DNA of 64,000 nt from the NCBI GenBank assembly GCA_033980235.1, contig CM067065.1, positions 30,531,320-30,595,319 on the forward strand, given 5' to 3'. Both the position numbers and the translations under genes were made by a program. Each line of letters opens with the position of its first letter. Position 1 is the stretch's first letter. Of this stretch, positions 23,149 through 36,377 are shown piece by piece. A model generated the notes under the pieces. That model did not search any database. It was not told where the DNA came from and saw only the letters and a list, made by a program, of their open reading frames with translations. This DNA comes from Diadema setosum. Its lineage: Eukaryota > Echinodermata > Echinoidea > Diadematoida > Diadematidae.

Positions 23149-24788
23149 TCTTTCTGGAGGATAACAATACTGAGACAGAGAGACTAGTGCCTGATGTAAT
23201 CACGACTGAAAATCTTGTAACGAACCGATATACCACGCCAATCACTGGGATACAGCGCCTGTTAATAATGGATTATCCGCCGAGCACACGGTAATCACCG
23301 CACTCCGGGATTTGATTGCCAATTCACCATCTCTCGTTTCTTTTCCCCCGAGAGCTCCACATCCAGCCTTCATTCATGTTTACTCCTTACACGTGTTTGT
23401 TCCGAGTTTGCTTTGATTCAGCCATGATAGGCACATCCTCTCACAAACATATAATATTCCGTACATCTATTTATATCATTCCGTTTCGAAACACATTAAA
23501 GGAGCATTTCCACGGTCGTGAAACCTCGTAAATACTGTCGGTAATTAGAATGTGTATCAGGATGACATACATACACGCACAAACAGACAGACACACAGAC
23601 ACATGCAAACCATGTATGTAACACAAATCTCACATATGCCTGCAGTGTGCATGCCTCTCACTAAATGGTATGGACATTCTATTCCATTTCACTGCCATAT
23701 CTTATCCAATAAGAAATATACTGATAGGATAAAAGGTAAAGTGATCCATAATGCTTGTAAATAATTGTTTCAAAAATACAGATACTCTTTGTCACATATC
23801 TTTGCCCCTATATACATATCACCTTCATTTGCTACTTATGCTGTTATGTCCAATTCTTTCACTGCGGCAACTTTGTAATGAAATCATCTCCTAGAGTAAT
23901 GGCTGAATGTCAGATCCCAATAACACATCTGAGTAAATTCCACAATGTGAGGAAAAAGGTAAAAAGAGACAAAAACAAAGAGGAATCTGCTAAAAGAGAA
24001 ATTCTGTCATTATTTTCTATGAAACATACTCAGAAAAGCAACAAAAAAAAAGGGGGAAAAGTTTGTTTTCTCTTACTTTGAAAAACAAGGAACAAGGGTT
24101 TGTTCTTTCAGAAATATTATAAAACAAATAGCACCTTTTTTAAATTCTCCATAATACCCACAATACATTTGACTCTCTCTGCTCCTCTCTCTGCTGCCAC
24201 CTGTCGTATGTCGTAAGCTCCTTCACACATGTTCTCTGCACCCCTCTCTCTCTCTCTTCCTCTCTCTGTCTTTCTCTCACTAATTCTAATTTAAAATCTA
24301 TATCCAAGTCTCCAATCTTGCAGCTTCCACTCTCCTCCGTTCCCCTTTAATACCCCGTGGCAACATGTCCCAGAAATTTCTCAAAGTCTTGCATAAAGAA
24401 AAAAAGAGAGAGAAAAAAAAAGGCCACAAATTTTGGAACCACAGCAATCGCAATATGATTGAAACTCGCGGATCATGCGAAAAAGACATATACATGTATA
24501 TAATATTATATATGTGCACGAATGGCTGCAGGGCTTAGGCAAATCCGCTTTCCTCGTGAATGAAATTGGGTCAAATACGGATCGCGCTACGACTGCAGAA
24601 TCACATGACTCTTTTTTTTTTCCTCATCCCGTTTGTCACGAGTCATTCTCGGAGGTAATGTATAGAGTAGCACTCCCTCTGGGGGATGCGCTGTAACGAT
24701 GACATGAACACTGAATCAAAATTAATATACTAACAATGTTTCTCTTCATCTGCAATAGCAAGAACATGCACATATATCACATAAATTG

Positions 24789-25062
24789 CGGAGAACCAGA
24801 AGGCCATTGCCACAATATGGAGGGTATTGAATTATATTATTGACATCACATTGTGGAGCTCAATCTCCTCTACATTATGGTGTAAATTGTCAATTATACT
24901 TTAATGTTCAGTTCATTGTTAAAATTCAAAACCAGAAGGGTGCTACATTATCTAATATTTGCTTATAATATACCTATCCACTTTTGATTAAATAAGCTTT
25001 TTATTTCATGAAAACTGATAGTTTCATTTTTATTCAGGCTCAAATCTTAGAATGCGAAAGCG
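24789..25062. mobile_element. Family F element, copy 2 (uninterrupted)
   Basis: It starts GGAGAACCAGAAGGCCATTG and shares GAGCTCAATCTCCTCTACAT, CCACTTTTGATTAAATAAGC and TTCAGGCTCAAATCTTAGAA with copy 1. The right terminal repeat is missing or decayed. It serves as the empty-site reference for the insertion at 16035. Confidence 0.75.
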
Positions 25063-28000
25063 GAGTTGGAGGGTCTAAGGTAAGCATGTGCTTATGTCCC
25101 AGGTTGTGTCTGGTAAAATGCCTCCCTTATGCTGGACAAAAGCTGCATGAATATCATTGCATAGTCTGACAAAGGAACTTATAGATTTTGAGCTTTGTAA
25201 TATAACTATCTTCAAACATTTTCAGAAAAGGGTGGGGGAAATTCTCTTGTATTTTTTACATTCCAACAAGATGAAGACGTTGTATTCGGTTAAATCAATG
25301 CGTCATCTTTTCCCCCACCCCCCCCCCCCATGCTCCAAATCTCCCCTCCAATATACTTCCCATTGTTGTGTGCAGACCGCATCAATTAAGAAAATAAAAT
25401 CTAATCATACCCTCCCATAAACTCATATCAATGATCTCGTTGGCATACATTTGTGATACAAGCCGAACGAGTTACTAAATGATATGAAATCTCCAATGAG
25501 TAATACCTATCCTCTTTAATAATTTGCTATTCAGATATTTTTCTTTCACACAAATTTCATTGCTGTAGTCTCGTTTTTTTTCTTTCTTTCTGTTACCAAA
25601 CGAAAGAGCATTGAAAAAAAAAAAATTGGCGTTCTACCTCTGATCGACAAATTCTGGTGGGGAAAAAAAAAAACATAGCTGGAAGGATGAAAGCAAAAAA
25701 GAAAAAAGACAAAAATCGTTCAAGTCCCAATCACGTATAGCACACACGCACAATGAGAAGATAATCCGCAAGTTTCAAACTTATTGTACTTTTTTTCCTT
25801 CTGGGGGGTAGTATCCCCTTCAGCTTAAAAATAGAAAAAGGAAAAAAAAAGAAAGAAGAGAACAGCAAATAGTACATCTGAACTTTTGCTCTGGCATGAA
25901 ATTGAAATGGGTAGAAGTTTGAAAAACAGGATAAACGCCTCAACTTAGCACCTTGAACTAGGTTCCTCAAAAGTTCACTTGGATGTTCCCCTCCTAAAAA
26001 GTACATCAACTTCTTGCTGACATTAAAGTGCAAAGTTTTGTTTTCTTATCTCTTTTCTGATGAAATGACCCTTTGTGTGGAAAAAAAGGAAGAAAAGTAT
26101 GGTATAGATGGATATGATGATAAAGGGATGAAAGAAGGTTTGGCAGGTGCGGTAATGGAAGGGATGATTTGAGTGAAATCAACTATGAATGACACATAAC
26201 TACGCATGGAAATACACAAATAGCCTCACCAGGGTCAGAATTATCTGTTATCTGAAGTGAAAAACCTGCCAATAAAGATGCAATTAGGGCGAGACTTGTC
26301 CCATTGACTTGACGGGTGAGCACCAGCTAAAATGGGGAGTGGAGGGGGGCATCCACGCACCCCTCATAAAGGATTGCAATGTCCTGTGCAATTAGCACAG
26401 TGCAGATTCTTTGAAATTCTTTCCCCTTGTAAAAATATGCTCACAACAATGAACATGAGGTGGATTATATTTAGTTGTCTCTTTTTTCTGCTCTCTCTCT
26501 CTCTCTCTCTCGCTCTCTTCCCCTCTCTCCAGGAAGTGGTAACACCCAAGGTCCCACATATACCACACATCCGAATAAAGCTATAAACAAACCAGAAAGC
26601 CAAAATTAACGAGGCCCTCTTACACAATACCTGCATGCAGCATCGTTCGTGCAGTAACCGTTGGGTCAAACGAAATTCACAAAGGAGAATGGAGAAATCT
26701 ATGAATCAAAAGAATTCGGTGAAGAATGCAGAGGACCGGGGATGATCGGCTCATAACTAGCTGATTTCATTCAGCATGTTGCTTCCATTCAGCCTGTTGA
26801 CTGCAATCAAGTTGTTGATATCATACCAAATCTTAACAAAACCACAGGATTGTTGTTTCCACAAACAGTCAGTTGCAGGCAGTTCAAAACGTTCGGGCCG
26901 AGAAAACCGTAAATGGGGCGGACGATGTACAATGTCTGAATCATAATTTTTTTGTCCCTCCTTACAGTTCTCTGTTGATGCAAGAACTTTACCGCGATCG
27001 CTCAGAGAGTCACAGAAAATTTGGGGATTTCATCAAGGATAATGAGAAGCGTGTTCACAGCAGATAACCCCACCCATTACCAATTATGATCAAGCAATGA
27101 GCCGATGATGGGCGACATCTATTACGCCCCGACAAAATAAACAAGTTCCCAACTGCACAAATTTCGCCTCAATCACACATGCACACACAGAGAGAATTGG
27201 GCCAAGTAGTGAATGGCTCGGCTGTCAAACCTCAACTCAAGAGCAAGTGCGAGAAAACAAGATTATCTCCCTCACAATTGACATCATACTTTCAATCAAT
27301 CAAATGACGGAAATTCCTCTCGAAAAGGTTTACAAGCTTGTAAATGACAACGGCTTGAGTTCATTTCATCAAGATCTCATCAAAGTAGTGACAGGTGTCT
27401 AGCAAATTCCAGATATACTACATCAATAATATACACAAGATTATCACATCAATGTCCTGATAGGGGAAGGTTACATAAACACTAAATTCCATATGCTTCG
27501 GTGACATTAGCATTTAATACATGTGTGCGACTGATGAATTCTAAGAGCTATTTGTACGGCAACAAAAGTTTGAATAAAATGATTTTCATCGTTTCCTCTC
27601 TTCGATGGAGTAGAATCGTCAAAGATCAGCACAAGCATCGATGAACAAACAGCCTTGAAGGTTTCAGTAAAAACCATATTTCACTCTGTAGTCTTAAACA
27701 AAAATGATATATACAGCTATATGAGACGACTAGTCTGTAAAGAAAAAAGTCTGTAAAGTGTACTGAAATTCTGAACAAGTCTGAAGTGCACTATACAAAG
27801 ATAATAAAAACTTGCTTTTCTTATTATCATTATCGTTACACTAAACACTACGATAAAAAGAAAGAAAAAAATCACTAAGCCTGACATAAAACTGAATATG
27901 TGGGATCCTGTAATAATAAATGATGACACTTTAAATGGCATTCCCTGGAAGGATCCCCATGCATCAAAGACAGTGGCATTAAATAATTTTCGTCCACTTA

Positions 28001-28468
28001 ATAACGTTTTAGAGCATGGGACATATACCCCAAGCAGCCCCATTAATCATGGGCTTGGCACGTTTTTGATATATTGCCTTCGCATTTTTCAGCGTAAATC
28101 ATTAATGACCGTCACTTGGCCACAGTGAAAAATGCAGCAGTCAGGCACAATTCATGGTCAGACTAAAACCATTACTTCATTTCGAGAGGGATGATGAGAA
28201 TTTTCATTGGAAATGGCATGCCTTTATTCTATGAGCAAACCTCACATCCCAATGATCCCTTGCTACTGTCATTAGCCATCACGCTGTCAATATCTCTAAC
28301 TTTCATTGGTAGAACACATGATGGACCTGCCTATGCCATTAAAAGGGTTAACGGGCTGAGAGCCTCCCATCTTCTTACTACCTAAAACGCCGGAAACCGT
28401 CCGTCCATTTCGTTTATAGTTTTATGCTTTTACATTTATTTCATCGATATACTTACGTAATTTGAAAG

Positions 28469-28481
28469 AGGTCAAAGGTCA
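28469..28481 (+). promoter_or_regulatory. Perfect nuclear-receptor DR1 site
   Basis: AGGTCAAAGGTCA is an exact direct repeat of AGGTCA with one spacer base, the consensus for HNF4, RXR heterodimers and COUP-TF. Twelve fixed positions make a chance match in 64 kb unlikely. Confidence 0.45.
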
Positions 28482-28763
28482 ATAAAATCTGTCAGAATTA
28501 CTTCTGTGACACATCATTCCCTTGGTAAAGTCTTATTTAATAGGCTTTCAAATAAACATAACTTGGGTATCAGAGAAAAATAAACATGCAGTGAGCTATT
28601 TTACATCATTTAGAAAGTTGTCGAAATGAGAGCAATATTGCTGTACCTTCCAGGGAACAGTAGGCCTTTCTGTATGGAATCTTGAGTTGGTAAAAGGTTA
28701 ATGGGTAATCCTCCCTTTTTGTCTTCCAGTGTCAAAATAAAGTCAATGACAAAGACAAATCTT

Positions 28764-28926
28764 GGCCCCATTTCATAAAAACTTGATATGATAGCAACTC
28801 TTGCTGGAATGGCAACTGTCATGACAATGACAAGAATCCAGCCTCCTGAATGGCTGTTGCTATTGGAAGTTGCCATTCCAGCAAGAGTTGCCATCCCAAC
28901 ATCTGAAACACATATGAAATGGGGCC
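28764..28926. mobile_element. 163-bp foldback element
   Basis: The outer ends GGCCCCATTTCATA and TATGAAATGGGGCC are inverted, and an inner 24-bp perfect inverted repeat occupies 28794-28817 (GCAACTCTTGCTGGAA..) and 28868-28891. The centre, 28818-28867, contains a further partial dyad. I recall repeats with GGGCCCCATTTCATAA ends as common in sea urchin sequence, but cannot verify that here. It has no coding capacity. Confidence 0.85.
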
Positions 28927-31003
28927 CTTGCCTCCCACCATGTTCTACGACTTTTATTCCCCTTCATCATCCTCCCCGTATCTGTCCCTCTACAACCCCC
29001 ACTCCCACACCCCCCCCCCCCATTCTCTCTATCCCTTGGAACACATTTCACAATAATATCTGGTTTGTAGATGGGTAATGACACAGTTCAATGTCAACGC
29101 CTCTACACTTCTGACACTGCAGTCTCGGGCCGCGGAGGTCACGGTGCACTTTTCTCTGGGTAAGTGCACGCACGCTCGGCGGCGGCGGCACAGTAAAAAA
29201 ACGGGAAAAGAAACAGAACATAACAAAGGTATACAAAGAGACATCTGGATCACCAAGCAGGGTGCAAATCTTTTGAAAAAGAAAAAGAATAAAAAGAACA
29301 AAATTCCGGACACACAACACGAATGGACCGCATTCCAAAGTTCGATACACGCACGATTGGCTCCCCGACATCACTGATGAGCGGGTAATAAAAACGAATC
29401 AAAACATCACACTTCACAAGGGAGCAATCACCTTTTCAATACCATAAAGAGACAGACGAGGGGAAAAAAATTCTTTACAAGCTGAACTCCTGTTCTTATG
29501 GGAAGTAAAATCCAAAAGGGAAGAAAAAAGGTTGGATAGAAATATGACAAACGTTGATGACAAAATCTTTGAATTTGCATGTGTGGGACTGGGGAAAAGG
29601 GGGGGGGGGAGATGATCTGTTGTAAAGCTACTTAAGAGCCGAATTCAAAAGACACCAGTTCAAAGTCGAATGGGAGCGATTTGCTCCCATACAATATAAG
29701 CTTTTGTGATCCCATTGTCCAACAGATATCAATATCAATATTTTTTTTTCTTTCTCTTTCATTTTTTTTTAATAGTGCTCCCAAAAACACAAATCATACT
29801 CCTCTGTAGAATGATACTGTGTAAATAGATACTGTAAATCTCCAATATGTATTTAATTCATGGCCACGCTTAATCCTCCTTTTCTACGAAATTCTACACC
29901 CTTGTACGTGGGTGGCAAATTCATACATAGCAAATCTGACATCATTAACAAACCATGTTCAGTATTGATATCAAAGAAAGAATACAGCACAACGAAAATA
30001 AGAAAAAGATTTTTAAAAAAGATGAAATAGAGCATGAAAAGGAGCGGGTTTGGAATTCTACATTAATAGCCTAAGATTGGGCATTGACACATTTTTGGGG
30101 GTAGATTAACCTCTATGTGGGGAGGCTGACATTAGAAATAACCGAATGTTCTCGTTCCGCAAACGAGCCGACACGTCCAGATGAAAGCAAATCGTGTATG
30201 TTTGTTCAGCTGATTACTCGAAGGAAACTGCCCCGAAGTTTTGTTTCAATGCACCAATATGAGCCAACGCTCTCATTTTTTAAAGAGACTGGTTTTTATT
30301 TATGTGTATCCCAATCCTCGAATGGATACTATTCCAATATTGGTAGGTGCAACAACCACCACACAATTTTAGATAAATACCCCCGAGCAAGGGGAGGGCA
30401 GGGGTTCATACAGTTGGTGCGATGTTTACGGTGGTGCAAACATATATGATTGCTTGAATGTCCCAAGACTGCATGAGAGAAACAAGCCTGTCGCAATGTT
30501 ACTCCAAATCATAGTTTTCCAATGAGAATATTTCCGTTTGAGTCACATCTGAAAATCACAGAAAGAAACTGTTAAGTTTTCAGGCTAATATATATATCTC
30601 TATTCACTTAAAATTATACTGAAGTAATTCACAAAGACATGCAAAGTTAAATACATGCACTGCAATCTATATGGGCTGTTGTATAAACATGGGGTGAGTG
30701 GAACAAGAATTTGTAATGGTCTGTACTTGAAATCTTCCTTACATAGATATAAATGTGTGGGACCAAATCACATCAGTGAGCCCTTTGTTACTGATGCTAC
30801 TAGTGTTTGTCTACATAAAAAGTTTTCTCTTTCAAGCATTCCAGCTTTTTTAAACCACTCAAACATTATGGTGTCATGATTAAACAAATCAATTATACAA
30901 TACGACGTTCATTTGGAAGTGTATACTTATGTCTGCAATCTAGCTGTTTAAAGCATAGGCAAATATTTGAATAAATGAATACATAAATATGTAAAAATAT
31001 ACG

Positions 31004-31031
31004 AATTAATGAATTGAACAATTCATTAATT
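31004..31031. repeat. 28-bp near-perfect palindrome
   Basis: AATTAATGAATTG, an AA spacer, then CAATTCATTAATT: 13-bp perfect arms. It contains overlapping TAAT homeodomain cores on both strands. It lies in AAAT-rich DNA, so it may be a repeat by-product. Confidence 0.7.
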
Positions 31032-31653
31032 ATTCTTCCAATAAGTAATCATAAATAAATAAATAAATAAGTGATTTAATAAAACTGTTTCATTCACTAC
31101 AAGTGAATCATTTTTCAGTTTACATAACATATGTCGCTGCCTGGTAATTTGTATTTTTATCTCCTATGGGCGACCAGGGATGACATCTCATAGCGCTTTG
31201 AATCCAGTGGAAAAGGCACTCTGAAAATATCAACTATTACTATCATTATATTTGTTAGCTAAACTAAACACAGAATACACTATGTACAACATTGGTTGTT
31301 ATTATCATCATTCAGGGCAAACCAAAATTTCAAGCAGGTTGTCTGGTACATGGCTAGCTCAGCTTTTTATTTGCCTCCAGCACTCCAGAAAAGAAGGAAG
31401 CAAGCCACTACTCATCCTAAATGCAAATACTATTACTGAAGGCAAGAAATACACAGTGGAGCTGCGCCATCGCTTGTTTCCAAACTTTAGACGAACATCA
31501 ACATGGGTGTGTGTAGTCTTGGACCAGTCTGAAAGTCAAAATCTTCCATTCATGAATTACATGTCCAATGGGGACCCACCAGATTTCTTAATTTTTCTTC
31601 CTGTCTATTTCATTGTCTTTCTTTCTTCTTTTCTATTTTCTCTCTCTTTACCT

Positions 31654-31675
31654 TTTTTTGCAAACAAACTCTTCA
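31654..31675 (+). mobile_element. Isolated family A terminal sequence
   Basis: TTTTTGCAAACAAACTCTTC followed by A matches the right end of family A. The rest of the element is absent. It could be a relic after deletion. Confidence 0.5.
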
Positions 31676-34155
31676 ATTCTTGTCATTTGTCTTGTCTCTT
31701 ACATTTTTTTCTTCAATCTTTTTTTTATTTATTCATTTTTTTTTGGAGGGGGGGGGGGGTGGCTGGAAGGGGGAGGGATCTTTCACCCTCGAGAAAGTAA
31801 GCCCTAATCAGGTTGGATCCATGTTTCCCATGGTACAGCTAAAGACTCTGGCACATATGAGAGGGTCAATGCATAAAACTCAGTGAATTCTCCATGAAAG
31901 TAAGATATCTTGACTACATAAAAAAGGAAAAAATATTTGAGTGAGCTATCAATTCAGCAGACTTTGTTAGGTGGATATATCAAACAAAAAAAAAAAAATG
32001 AACTACAGGAATTTGCAGTGAAGACTTGAGAAGAGACTAGCCCCAGTTCAAACACAGCCACAGCAGACAGTGGCGGAGCAAATAGTGACGTCTGACAAAA
32101 TGGGGACTTAGCCCAAAGGAAAATATTAGGAAATGGAGGCACAACACCTTTCCCTCTCAACCTCTCCTTCTCTCTTTCTCTTCAAACCCCACCACTACCA
32201 CCCTGCCTAAATCTCTCTTTTAGCCCAAGAGCAAACTTGGACCAGGACTGTAACAAGTTCACGTGAATATCCTGGCCCTCCCACATAACAAGGTCCAAGC
32301 CCTTCAGAGTAAAGAATTCCTTTTATGCGTGTTGTCAGACAAACACATCTTTACATCACTCAGTCTGGATCTGGTTTTATAGAGGTCTTGTTTTGGTCTT
32401 CTGCCTAGATCATTCAGTCTGGACCAGGTTCTACAACGTGACCCAGGGACTGCACTGCTGGTCCAGGCACTGATGGACCAAGCTGTAATAAATCTCTGAC
32501 CTTTACAGGGAAATCCTTTGTTATATTTGCAAATAGACCATATTTTCTCCCATTTTAAATAATTCATTCAAACATATATTTTGCAATATACTTCATTTTC
32601 CGTACTTCTTACAAATTCACTTCTTACGCTCTTAGCGTATCACCTAAAAAGTAATAACAAAGAATTCAAGAACCAAGGCTTATTAGGAGAGACACAACCA
32701 CATTTAGACTGCCATGAGGAATGAAGGCTAAGATAGGGATTTTTCCTCTCTCCTTTCTTTCATTTTGAGAATGATGTGGATAAACATGACTCAGCAGAAT
32801 ACTATGCACGCAATGCTCATCATTTCGATGTTTCTCCGATTGATCTTGACAGTACGTGTCCAAGAAATCCGCTTAGTAATGTCGTATGTACACCACTTCT
32901 ACTACTAGTCCAATTCACCCCACCTTTCCTTATTGTGCATGTGTGGATGTGTGTATCATCTGTAGACACTGCAGGCTGATTATCTCAATAAAGAGATACA
33001 TCATTGTCAAGCAACAAATGTCGAAACAATCAGCGATGGAGGGATGGGACGCTGTGATCCCATGAGAACACACCCCCAATAATGACGAAAACAACTGCAG
33101 AAAAAGTTCCACAGATATAAGACAAGACAAAAACAAACACACGTACAGCTTTATCGGTTATCCAATTGGGATGGAAGCTAGCGCTCTATCGTGTTGCGAG
33201 GAAACACATCTGCACACAACCCTATGGATTCATCCCCTTAACACGACCCCTGACCTTCGACCCACGGGTCTTGAGAACCCCTTACAATTTAGACTCATAT
33301 TGATTTTCTCCACTTTCTCAGTCCCCCACCGGCAAATTTGTGACAAGCGAAAGACCATGATGGCTTTAACACTCACTGGACCTGCCTCCGTCTTCACCTT
33401 CGGCACAGACACGATCAAACATGCGCATATTTAACAACTGTCGTAACACGTCTGGGACTGTTTTACAGATCAGATCACCTAGTTTCCATTTTTTCCCCTC
33501 CCTCTTTTTTTCCCCCGAGTCCTAATTGATGACGTTTCTGACAGAAGACTTCATTCACGATAATCGTCACAAAACGGCGCGTCCTTCTTTCGAGGCTGAT
33601 CCAGTACTTTCAGTTGTTGCCAACAAAAATGAAGAAAAAGAAAAGAACCGAACAAAAGAAATCTCATCATGTTCCAGCGAAGGAAAAAAAAAATACATGG
33701 ACTCCCTTTTTCGATAACTTTAACACAGCATCTGGCCTCATAACCTTGATTGCAACGCAACATAATTCCAGCCCACTGGAAACCCGTAAGGAAAAGCGAT
33801 TTACCCGAGAAGGTTTATGAAAATCGCCTCGCCCTAGACGACACATTAAGAGCAAGTCAAAATGAAATTTTAGGCGTGCAGCTACACACTAATGGCACAC
33901 TATGATTGCTTTCAAATACATATTTGATCAAGCTGGAAAATGTTTTTACATTAGTATTCTATTTTTCTTTGAAAGATGATGGGGTGAGACTATAAATCAA
34001 TAATTCCATCATCTTCTGTACCTCTTTGAATTATGTACACAAAGAAAGTACACAAATTAAAAAAGGCATTGAAACTGAAGTAGAATCAGTGAATTGAAAG
34101 GTTCAATGCCTTATCACTGTCCTTAGGTCATAATTAGAAAAATACATTAGGGCAG

Positions 34156-34247
34156 TTAAGCCCTTGCATGCCATGGACTTTGGACAATGTGTTCAATGCT
34201 ATGAGTTTTTCTGTGTCATTCATAACTGGAAGCACAAAATGGATTAA
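34156..34247 (+). mobile_element. Family C TTAA-bounded MITE, copy 3 (92 bp)
   Basis: It lies between TTAA 34156-34159 and TTAA 34244-34247. The core GGACTTTGGACAATGTG.TCAATGCTATGAG matches the other copies with scattered changes. Length equals copies 1 and 4. Confidence 0.75.
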
Positions 34248-36363
34248 AGAAGTGAGAAACTTATGAAACAATAGCACTAAGCCGTAACAGTTCTATAATC
34301 TTAATTTCCTGAAATGCGTACCCTCTGTCACTGTTCATGTAGAAAGTGAAAACTTGCTCTGGAACCTGCATTCTCAATGGCTATCAAAGTCTAACAGAAT
34401 TGCCCTATTAGCTCGTTATTTCACTGATACCCTTGGCCCTTCACAATTGAATGACTCATTTGAAACCAGGCAAGTTACACTCTTTGGCATAACTGTAGCC
34501 CCACTGACATAAGAAATGAATAAATCATGACTGCAAACAGAATTCCATTTCCGTGACACTGTGTTTCTGTGAAAAGGCGTCATTTAATTCCTCTCTTTTC
34601 AACTCCCGTTTCATGTTTAGTGCAGGTTCTTGCACCTCAGCAGGATATTTATGCATGTATGCATGCACAAAGTAATTAAATAAATTAAGAAATGTTAAAA
34701 TGAACAAACGAACAAAACAAAACATGAAAGCCACAACTATTCATCCAGGGCAAACAGGTTAGGTGGATTTTTTTTATAGAAATATTGGACAACAAGGAAA
34801 GCAGAAGAAGAAAAAAAAAACAGCAAACAAATTATCTAGCTGCGGAGGGCGGCCATGTGAGCAGGAGAGCTGGGAAGAGGAAATGGGGGAAGATGGTGAG
34901 GGAAAGGGAGCCCGACCGACCAAACAGCCGTCCCACCGACCGAATGGCCGTAAATAAATCTAAATGAACTGTAATTATACTCTGACCTCATTTGAAGCAT
35001 ACAACCAATCAACCTCATTCTGTTTGTATTTCGGAGATACGTACCCGAGTCTCCCTCTGTCCTTTTCGTTTTTTTTTTTTTCTTCTTCTTCTTCCCACAT
35101 TTATTTTGTTGTTTTTTGGTACAATTTGTAGTCTCTCCTCCCTCCTCTTGCCTTTCAAGCCTCCATCTCCGCAGAATGAAGGAAAATTTGCTCTCAGCTC
35201 AAATTAGAAACAACGACAAGGAAAATAAGGGTGCATACTGGAGGATGGAGGATGGAGGGGGGCATAAGGGGGACGGAGCTAATACCCTCTTGAATTGCAC
35301 GACATAGATCATTAGGTGTACAGGGCATCCTAAGGCAGGACAAACCTAAAAAAAAAAGAAGAAGAAAGAAAGAACGTCAAATGTCAACTACTGCCCAGGC
35401 CCTTGACTGGGCGCATGCCGCAGATTAATGAAAGCACCGAAGCCACAGTGGTATAAACGGTGCATCGCCACCATGCCCTAGACCGGCATTGCTCCTGGCT
35501 CATTTACACATCCCCGCATTATCGCATTATGACTCGGGAAGTTCTCTTCCCACTGTTGTTCACACTGCTGCTGTACTGTGCCATTGTGTAGGCAGACCAG
35601 ATACTGCCCTTTTACAGTCCATGAAATATTTAGGCTAATTTCCTTGCCAGGAATATGGAACACCACTCTACACTCTTCAGTATGTCATTATTTTCTTAGT
35701 CTTCCCATACGCCCATCTGCTTCTCATTTGGCTGTGACAAAGCAAAAGGACAACAAGAATAAAAGTGCAGATAAGAACCTGCACACAGAGAAATATGTAT
35801 AGAGCTAATTAAGAGCAAGAAGGGCATTGATGCTGTATTGAGTCTATTTGACATAGTGACACTTTAATTTCCTTCAAAAAAATATGCATATATGTCAAAC
35901 AGGATAATATGATTTAATTCATGATAGAAATAAAGGAAAATGAAAATTACAATATTCTGCATACAGCAACATCTACATTATGTCTTCATGAAAATAGAAA
36001 AAAGAATAAAAACTAAAATTAACAAAACACACGATGCAAGGTAAATTGAAAAATAGATGCTTAGGTTCACAGATTCACATGTAAAAGTCTCAGTCCCACA
36101 TCAGCACATTTGTGCGGGCTCTTTCACAACCATGCATGGTCTTCATTAAGTCTCTACAATATTCTATCATGTTTAGAAGGATAAATGAATGAGACAGCAC
36201 GAACCTTGGCCTAATCAGTCATTCAGGGCACGTTTCAATGCTTTCAGTTGCTCTAAAAATGCTGTTCCGTCACGAAATCTTCACTTGGTGCTTGGAATGA
36301 TATGTCATTCTGCATTTCTCCCTCTCTCCTTATCTATCTACATTGGCTAGCTAGAGACATCCT

Positions 36364-36377
36364 GTTGCCATGGAGAC
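36364..36377. promoter_or_regulatory. RFX X-box-like site, one mismatch
   Basis: GTTGCCATGGAGAC differs from the symmetric X-box at one base. It is weaker than the sites at 19403 and 46006. Confidence 0.3.

Larger units (their letters stand above)
21376..28763. other. Non-coding stretch: minisatellites then unique AT-rich DNA
   Basis: There is no supported exon. It holds two tandem repeat arrays, a T10-G12 run at 21422-21443, a short segment near 21535-21600 with a (CAAAT)n start that may be a retroelement tail, CT tracts at 24240-24275 and 26490-26530, and C12 at 25318-25329. Higher-complexity blocks without repeats lie at about 23160-23540, 26700-27400 and 27900-28130; they contain homeodomain-like cores (TAATGGATTA, CATTAATCAT, CATTAATGAC) and are candidates for conserved non-coding elements. 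Confidence 0.5.

Noticed and set aside
31252..31800. 182-codon plus-strand frame
   Set aside because: The second half is Phe/Ser/Leu low complexity that runs through a family A end and a G12 run. The first half matches nothing I recognise and has no splice support.
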